Below are positions 56,934-64,000 of a stretch of 64,000 nt of DNA, in pieces. The notes beneath the pieces were generated by a model, which made no database searches, was not told the origin of the DNA, and worked only from the letters and a program-made list of their open reading frames with translations. A program made the position numbers and the translations under genes. The first letter of the stretch is position 1. Each line of letters opens with the position of its first letter. Where the stretch lies: positions 70,832,632 through 70,896,631 of the forward strand of contig NC_134401.1 of assembly GCF_050003625.1 (NCBI RefSeq), read 5' to 3'. The stretch comes from Haematobia irritans. Taxonomy: Eukaryota > Arthropoda > Insecta > Diptera > Muscidae.

Positions 56934-58789
56934 AATCGCTTTTCTAAGATATGTTCCAAAAATATTTAGCAGGAAGCACATATATTATTAGATATTGCCG
57001 AAACATTATTATGTTTATTTTATGTGAACGTATTGTATGTTTGGACGAATTTTGAGCCCAAAAATATTATATGGGTGGAAGAATTTTCTCCCAAAGAAGA
57101 TTGTGCTCATTCCCTCCCATAATTTTCACTTCCACAAAAGTTTTTAGTTCTTGGCACCTTTTTCTGTAATACAAATAATGCGGAAGAAATTATTCAATTT
57201 TATATTTTTTTTAAATTTTAACTTTCGCCTGAACGGAGAATCGAACCGGGAACCATGCAATTTGTAAACCAACACACTACCACTGGGCTACGTAGCTGTT
57301 ATAGTCACCAACAGACAAATATCGTTATAAGTTACATTTATATAGCATAGTTTGCAGCGCCCACGAGTCCATGCAAACATAACATCATTTAACATTTGTT
57401 GGCCACGCGGAGCAGTGGTTAGCATGTCTGCCTTGTATGCAAAGGGTCGTGGGTTCACTCCCTGCTCCGACCGAACAACATTTTTTTATTTGCACATTTA
57501 TATTTATACTATATTAAATTTTTATAATGAAACTTCGAAATGTGGGTTATTAAAGACAGTCAGAAAAGAACAGTGCTTGATATAAACGAAATGGACTGAG
57601 TTTTTGGATAAAATATTATTTTTTTGATTGCAAAAATAACAATTTTGTAACAAAAAACTGTATTTGGTATAAAAGTTTGAAATTTTGGAAGGACTTCAAA
57701 AACTCTAACAAAAGAAGAACGTGGAGTCGAGTATAAACATACATAAATAATTTTATAATATACACATAAATTTATTTAGGCGTTGAACAGTTTTTAACTA
57801 GCATTTAACACCATTTTAAATGCCTTTAAATTTTCTCGCATTTTGAAATACAAATAAATACGAATATTTATTAACGAATAATTTTGTACATAATTTCATT
57901 TTTACCTTTTGGGCCGGAATTAAGTTGGCATTATCGCTCTAAAATGGCCATGTTTTTACGTTTTCTTTTCTTTAATAATTCATTTTAAAGCAAATAAACT
58001 TTGCTTTGGATCGAGTTTTGTCGCAAAAATTAAAAAAATTAAACTCGAACTTAATGCCCGCTTTTATTTTTGAAAGTGTACGTCAACTCATCTTGTACTA
58101 CTTATTATAAAACTTATTTTTTTTTTCTGAAGACCCCATTGTAATTTTTATATATTTTCCACTGTTTTTTTTTTTTTAATTTCCTTTCTTGGTAAATATT
58201 TTGACTTACTCGCCGTACGTTCCGATTTCTTTTGACGAACCAACAAAAAAATTGTGCCCATAATGCCAAAATGATAAACAAAACACATGTCCACACATAC
58301 TTAAATTGCTGCTCTCAAAGCAAAAAAACATTTTTTAAGTCCATGCTCCTGGTTCCGAATGTCTATTCTGTATTCTATTAGATTTAAGCATATCAAATTT
58401 TTGGCGAAGCCTTATTAACATGCCAAGCGCATAGGCAAAACAAATGAACACGAAAAACTGTTCATTCTCTGTGTTATATTGATATCTTTCGTCAACCCTC
58501 CCGGGTTCTTTTTCTATACCCTCTCTCTGTTGCTCTCTGAATAAAATATCACAATATATATATGTTTACTCGAAATTTGTATATATGTTTACATTCACAA
58601 TATTAGTTTTATGAAACATTCTTGTCCTAAACATATTATACTCTAACATATTAACATATGTGTCCCAAACATTTAATGCTAGTTTAGTACATTACATTTT
58701 TGCACTTAAATATATTGCGTTTAAAAATTATGCCCGAAACACATTTTGTTTATATCGGAACACATGAAAAACATATTTTTCTAACAGTG
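56934..58789 (+). mobile_element. X element X6 with both tRNA-like arms
   Basis: It runs from CACCCTCAAAAAATCGC to ATTTTTCTAACAGTG. The flanks are TG on both sides instead of TA. The left arm 57226-57297 (minus) and right arm 57412-57472 (plus; A box GCGGAGCAGTGGTTAGC, B box GGGTTCACTCCC, then T7) are in the same divergent arrangement as X2. It aligns with X2 over its full length. Confidence 0.82.
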
Positions 58790-59315
58790 TGAGTAGAATC
58801 AAAATTTTAGGGCAAAGTAAAATAGATTACTCTGGCGAATTTCAGGCTTAATTTTCTCTGGTTGTAATGGTTGTAATCTTAGTTGGTTGAGATAGAAATA
58901 ATAAAGATCACTCCCATTTCAAAATCAACCATTGAAAAACTGTTTGTCCTATTTTCAAGACATTTTTATTTAGTGTATAGGATATGTTAGTGTATAGGAT
59001 ATTTGCATTATCATCAGTAATTAATGTCGATCGATGTTTAAATGCTCGTATTTCAAAAATGGACCGCTCCTGGACATCCGCAAATGAATGGCCTTTCCGA
59101 ACGCCAAGGAAACACCACACATAACGGACTATTTATTTTGAAAATATATTAGCCACATTATATTTTTTTATTATATGTTTTTATTATCCAAAATTTCTGG
59201 ACATTATCAGTAGCCGCGTCATCAGGAACGATGCTAACCTCTCATAACGTTGTCACTTTTTTTCCCTAAACTTTTTGAATGCTTTTTAGGCATTTTTATT
59301 ATCTATTGAAATATG
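58790..59315. other. Unassigned DNA
   Basis: A small repeat (GATATGTTAGTGTATAGGATAT) near 58980 is the only structure. An open frame on the minus strand (58908-59120) has no known match. The right end is probably the 5' region of the LINE that starts its ORF1 at 60675. Confidence 0.4.
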
Positions 59316-59323
59316 GTCAAAAC

Positions 59324-60489
59324 CAGGGATCCGGAGCGGAGCGGAGCAAGCCCTTTTTTTGCCGGAGCGGGAGCGGCATTTCTAAAATCCGGAGCGGAGC
59401 GGAGCGGAGTGGTTTCCAAATGAAAAACCGCTCCGCTCCGAATAAAATATTACTTGAATGAAATGTGTAAATTTGAAATTACACTGTGTAGGTAATTTCA
59501 AATTTAGCTAGTACTTAGCGTAGTGTGAGTAAACGTTTAAAATGTACGATATGTATTTTTGTACGTACGTATATTGGGGAAAACACAACGTGTTTTTTAG
59601 TAATTGTTTTCAAGAACGGCAAATGTCAAAATATATATCTAGTATGTGTTGTAAAAGTAACAACAGTACTTTCGATCAATTTCATCCCGTATTACTACAA
59701 AGATGTTTGTAATGAACGTCAAATAAATGCAATTAAACGATCTTATTTATATTTAATTTTTTAGTTTTCTACACTGAAAAAAATATTGTCGTGAAGTCAA
59801 AGATTCCAGAATCACCTCCTGAGTCGATCTAGCGCTTGGCGTCCGTCCGTCCGTCTGTCCATGTATTTGTTGTTCACAGGATTTCGGTCGCAATTAAAAA
59901 CCGATTTTGATGAAATTTGGTACAGGGAGTTTTTTTGGGCACAAGGACGAACGTGATTGAATTTGGAAGAAATCGGATCAAATTTAGATATAGCTCCCAT
60001 ATATATGTATTGCCCGATTTCGACAAATGGGGTCACGTTGCACTTTTTTTACTAACCGATCGTCGTCAAATTTAGCACAAAATAATCTTCTGTATCACCT
60101 TTAAGTCTGAAAATTTCATCGAAATCGGTTCAAATTTAGATATAGGTCCCATATATATGTATCGCCCGATTTTGTCAAATTAGGTCATAAAACCCTTATT
60201 TATCAACCGATCTTACTCAAAGTTGGCGAAATGTAATCTTCTATAGCACTAACTATATGTGCAAAAAATCATCGAAATCGGTTCAGATTTAGCTATAGCT
60301 CCCATATATGTACCGCCCGATTTTTCTAAATAAAATAAAACTCAATTGAACAAATAATACAATGTTTGTAGTATAATTTTCTCGAAGAGGAGCGGAGCGG
60401 AGCGATTTTTTTTCTCGGAGCGGAGCGGTTTTTTTTCTCCGGAGCGGGAGCGGAGCGGAGCGAAAAAAATGGACCGCTCCGGATCCCTG
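59324..60489. mobile_element. hAT-like MITE H1 with GGAGC-rich arms
   Basis: The termini are CAGGGATCCGGAGCGGAGC and the inverse. An exact 8-bp duplication GTCAAAAC flanks it (59316-59323, 60490-60497). Both arms carry arrays of the pentamer GGAGC, inverted relative to each other. An R repeat occupies 59808-60340 inside it. Noncoding. The 8-bp duplication and CAGGG ends fit hAT. Confidence 0.92.
59808..60340 (+). repeat. R repeat inside H1
   Basis: It begins with the CCTGAGTCGATCTAGCGC and CGTCCGTCCGTCCGTC blocks, then TTTTGATGAAATTTGGTA, followed by three ATTTAGATATAG..CCATATAT units. It is nearly identical to 62397-62890 apart from a ~37-bp segment absent there. Confidence 0.8.
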
Positions 60490-60497
60490 GTCAAAAC

Positions 60498-61090
60498 TAC
60501 GTTTTTCTCTAACCCTTGCTACCAGTATAAGTTTTTCAACATATTTCAAAGCTCACATCCTCAAAAAATCGCTTCTCTAACATTTGAACTTAAAAAAAAA
60601 CTATACACCCAAATTTCAAACAACATAATAGTGAAAAAAGTGACAGATTGCACAGTGCAAATAAATAAACATTAATGATGTCAGCATTCGAAACCAAAGA
60701 TTATAGATTTGAGGAAGATAGGAAATTGGCTTGCGTCATACCAAATGTTCATTTACCAGATTAGTTTAATACATGTTTGTAATATTTTAGTTTTTTTTTC
60801 GTTTTTATTTTTTAAATGAAAAATATAATTTTCTTAATGAAACAATGTTAAATTTTAGGCAACAACAAAACAAATTACATTTTCCCCTTTATGGAAATTT
60901 ATTTCGTGCACTTATTTCATTTTATTTGCATTTTAATGATATGTCAATACTTGTCGTATACGCGTTTGGTTCGAGTATTAAACTAATCTGGTAAATGGTT
61001 CGATCTCCCCAGTAGCTAATTCCCTATCTTCCTACAATTTATAATCTTTGTTCGAAACAACCCAAAAATCTAAACAATTATTCTCTACTC
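60498..61090 (+). pseudogene. LINE 5' UTR and ORF1 start, copy 1 (split by H2)
   Basis: After H1 the sequence runs to ATGATG at 60675 and opens MMSAFET. It is split at that point by MITE H2 (60695-61050) with TTCGAAAC duplication, and continues TQKSKQLFST only to ~61090, where homology to copy 2 ends. The frame is identified from copy 2, which goes on into a coiled-coil ORF1. Confidence 0.65.
60695..61050. mobile_element. hAT-like MITE H2 in ORF1 start (copy 1)
   Basis: CAAAGATTATAGA ... TATAATCTTTG, flanked by an exact 8-bp duplication TTCGAAAC (60687-60694, 61051-61058). It is in inverted orientation relative to the copy at 3777. Confidence 0.93.
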
Positions 61091-62286
61091 TTTAAAATTA
61101 ATAAAATTGTCTTTAAATTTGTTTCCTTTTTGCATCTTGCCTACAAAGCAAAAAATCGTTAAAAAATAAGACATGTTTTTCAACACTTTATTTTAAAGAC
61201 GCTTTTTACTTGAAACATAGCATAATTTCTACTGGAAGTCGAGTCTTAATATGGAAAAAAAATAACTCGTTAACTCGTTTTTAAAGGATTTTGATAACAA
61301 CTGACGAAAAAAATCTAAAAAAATGAAAAATTAACATTTGCTTCCTAGAAGCATGTACATAACCCCCAAATTTAAAAGAGAATTACGTCTTTAAAGTATC
61401 CTTACTTGTATTCTCCGCTTCTTTGGCTCGGAATTAATACCCAAACTGTTAAAGTAAAGACAAAATCTTTGGAACCGGACATGCTTGTTTTCATTCACAT
61501 TTGCTTTACTATTGTACTATATCCTAGCATTCTCTTATTTCTGATATTAGTTCTCGCAAATTTAATTAAAATTATGGATAGTTTCAATTTTGGTTGAAAA
61601 ATGTGCGCATATACATTTATTATACAATAAAGGGGAAAAAAACGAAATTAGGTAACACTAGATCTGAGTAAGAATATTCGTAGGTATACCACGGACTGAT
61701 GTCGATGGAGATTGTTGCAAACATAAACATACACACACACATTACAAATATAACAAAACCTCTTCTCTACGTCTGTTGCAAAACAAAAAAAAACTTTCGG
61801 AGAGTAGTTACTTCTACTCTGTGTATAGACTCTCAATTCCAATCAGCGTTGCCGTTTTGGTCCGATCGGACCAAAATTGGTCCAAAAGATTTCTAATTTT
61901 TAAATTTGGTCCGATGGTCAGACCAAACAGAATTTGGTCCATTTTGGTCCATTTTCATAAATTTGGTTTCTATCACATATTAAATAGTAGATGGTGCACC
62001 GCAAATAATATTGTCAGGAGGCCAAATATTTCACATGCTTAAAATACGAATACGAATTTTGCTTAGAATAGAAGACGTATTTCTCTGAAAAAAAGTTTTT
62101 CCTTGTCTAAAAGTCTCTAAACTTTTCAATGAAGTCTGTTTGTCCTTATAGCTAAGTGATTCGACATAAAAATGTGTATCCTAACATGAATGCAAATTTC
62201 GTTTTAATGAAGTCAAAATGGATTTAATATTTCTGAAAAAATCTTCAAAATTAATAAAATATTTCAACACATTGTTTTAAAGTCAT
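61091..62286. other. Unassigned DNA with a TTTGGTCC cluster
   Basis: Mostly AT-rich and unrecognised. At 61850-61960 the word TTTGGTCC or its inverse GGACCAAA occurs about six times after CAGCGTTGCCG, which may be a decayed MITE end. Confidence 0.4.
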
Positions 62287-62890
62287 TATACCCTAAACCA
62301 CATAGTGTAGTGTAGGTATAATAAGTTTGATCTGCCAAAAAATGTGCCTACAAGAAATATTAATTTTAGACCCCATAAAATATATACCGATCGACTCAGA
62401 ATCACCTCCTGAGTCGATCTAGCGCTTGGCGTCCGTCCGTCCGTCTGTCCATGTATTTGTTGTTCACAGGATTTCGGTCGCAATTATTAACCGATTTTGA
62501 TGAAATTTGGTATTGAATTTGGAAGAAATCGGATCAAATTTAGATATAGCTCCCATATATATGTATTGCCCGATTTCGACAAATGGGGTCACGTTGCACT
62601 TTTTTTACTAACCGATCGTCGTCAAATTTAGCACAAAATAATCTTCTGTATCACCCTTTAAGTCTGAAAATTTCATCGAAATCGGTTCAGATTTAGATAT
62701 AGGTCCCATATATATGTATCGCCCGATTTTGTCAAATTAGGTCATAAAACCCTTATTTATCAACCGATCTTACTCAAAGTTGGCGAAATGTAATCTTCTA
62801 TAGCTCTAACTATATGTGCAAAAAATCATCGAAATCGGTTCAGATTTAGCTATAGCTCCCATATATGTACCGCCCGATTTTTCTAAATAA
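62287..62890 (+). repeat. R repeat with complete left end
   Basis: It starts TATACCCTAAACCACATAG and GGTATAATAAG, a left end not present in the R copy at 59808. From 62397 it is nearly identical to 59808 onward. Confidence 0.75.
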
Positions 62891-63622
62891 AATAAAACTC
62901 AATTGAACAAATAATACAATGTTTGTACTATAATTTTCTCGAAGAGGAGCGGAGCGATTTTTTTTTCTCGGAGCGGAGCGGGAGCGGAGCGAAAAAAATG
63001 GACCGCTCCGGATCCCTGGTCAAAACTACGTTTTTCTCTAACCCTTGCTACCAGTATACGTTTTTCAACATATTTCAAAGCTCACATCCTCAAAAAATCG
63101 CTTCTCTAACATTTGAACTTAAAAAAAAAACTATACACCCAAATTTCAAACAACATAATAGTCAAAAAAAGTGACAGATTGCACAGTGCAAATAAATAAA
63201 CATTAATGATGTCAGCATTCGAAACCAAAGATTATAGATTTGAGGAAGATAGGAAATTGGCTTGCGTCATACCAAATGTTCATTTACCAGATTAGTTTAA
63301 TACATGTTTGTAATATTTTAGTTTTTTTTTTCGTTTTTATTTTTTAAATGAAAAATTTAATTTTCTTAATGAAACAATGTTAAATTTTAGGCAACAACAA
63401 AACAAATTACATTTTCCCCTTTATGGAAATTTATTTCGTGCACTTATTTCATTTTATTTGCATTTTAATGCTATGTCAATACTTGTCGTATACGCGTTTG
63501 GTTCGAGTATTAAACTAATCTGGTAAATGGTTCGATCTCCCCAGTAGCTAATTCCCTATCTTCCTACAATTTATAATCTTTGTTCGAAACAACCCAAAAA
63601 TCTAAACAATTATTCTCTACTC
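62397..63622. repeat. Direct repeat of 59808-61090
   Basis: This copy holds R, the right arm of H1 (62891-63018, again followed by GTCAAAAC), the LINE 5' UTR and MITE H2 with the same TTCGAAAC duplication. The offset is 2590 bp at the left and 2532 bp at the right. Both nested insertions are shared, so the composite was duplicated after they occurred. Confidence 0.92.
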
Positions 63623-64000
63623 CAACAACAAATATATATCGTACCAAAGATACACCAACATCGCACAACAATAAGTCTCCGAAGATTCTAAAACTCATTG
63701 AAACTAAATTTGCTAAACAAAATGAACTAATGATATTAAATATTCAAAAGTATGTAAAACAAAGTGTTGATGAAGCAATGCACCAAATCGATTTAAAAAA
63801 TTTGCGCTATGTCAAATAAAGTTGACGAGCTAAATGCTAAAATAAAGATAATAGAGAAAAAACTGCAATAAATGAGTTAAGAGACGAAATCAACAAAATG
63901 AAACAACAAATTCGTCACCAGGAAAACTTAAATGTTTCCACCAATTTGCGTATCTGTGGCATCCCTTTTTTCCAAAATGAAAATTTGTTCCAAATATATC
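63206..64000 (+). pseudogene. LINE ORF1, coiled-coil type, copy 2 (runs off the window)
   Basis: The ATG pair at 63206 opens MMSAFET, interrupted by H2. The frame resumes at 63591 with TQKSKQLFSTPTTNIYRT and KFAKQNELMILNIQKYVKQS to a stop at 63819. In shifted frames it continues VDELNAKIKIIEKKL, INELRDEINKMKQQI and NVSTNLRICGIPFFQNENLF. A coiled coil followed by NLRI.GIP is typical of L1/CR1-type ORF1 proteins. At least two frameshifts make it inactive. The rest lies beyond 64000. Confidence 0.7.
63226..63582. mobile_element. hAT-like MITE H2 in ORF1 start (copy 2)
   Basis: Same insertion as 60695-61050; the 8-bp duplication TTCGAAAC lies at 63218-63225 and 63583-63590. Confidence 0.93.

Overview
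The window is AT-rich eukaryotic DNA made almost entirely of transposable elements and their debris. I found no convincing complete host gene. The mix (LOA-like RNase H LINEs, a tRNA-derived SINE, a Ty3/gypsy element, an ITmD37E mariner, hAT-like and TWA-target MITEs, a Helitron, 79-bp intron geometry) fits a higher fly. From memory of repeat families I would guess a muscid or other calyptrate fly; that is inference, not something the sequence proves.

Layout. 0-7.5 kb: MITEs, SINE pieces and one unrecognised open frame. 7.76-12.08 kb: a decayed LOA-like LINE with an 8-bp target duplication. 12-15 kb: mostly unassigned, with one candidate two-exon gene at 14.4-14.8 kb. 15.3-24.5 kb: a nest in which an old dispersed repeat (R) is split by a TA-flanked MITE with tRNA-like arms (X), a SINE and a hAT-like element, followed by another X copy split by a second LINE type. 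24.5-29.8 kb: a 5'-complete but inactive LOA-like LINE inserted in an unknown open frame. 27.8-39.6 kb: a near-identical head-to-tail duplication of about 5.8 kb carrying LINE 3' half, hAT-like element and gypsy 3' half. 37.5-42.5 kb: an internally deleted gypsy element on the minus strand with ATAT target duplication. 42.9-51.0 kb: a minus-strand LOA-like LINE interrupted by a second copy of itself and by a Helitron. 51.4-54.3 kb: a MITE and an ITmD37E mariner whose transposase carries a 560-bp patch copied from a LINE 1.4 kb away. 54.3-56.0 kb: that donor LINE. 56.9-58.8 kb: another X element. 59.3-64 kb: two copies of a composite (hAT-like MITE with GGAGC-rich arms, R repeat, second hAT-like MITE) sitting in the 5' end of a third LINE type whose ORF1 runs off the window.

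How the parts relate. The SINE and the LOA-like LINE share their last ~70 bp and an (AACCT)n tail, so the LINE reverse transcriptase probably mobilised the SINE. Nearly every boundary can be read as an insertion into another element. Several junctions have internal empty-site controls: MITE in SINE, Helitron in LINE, LINE in LINE, LINE patch in mariner.
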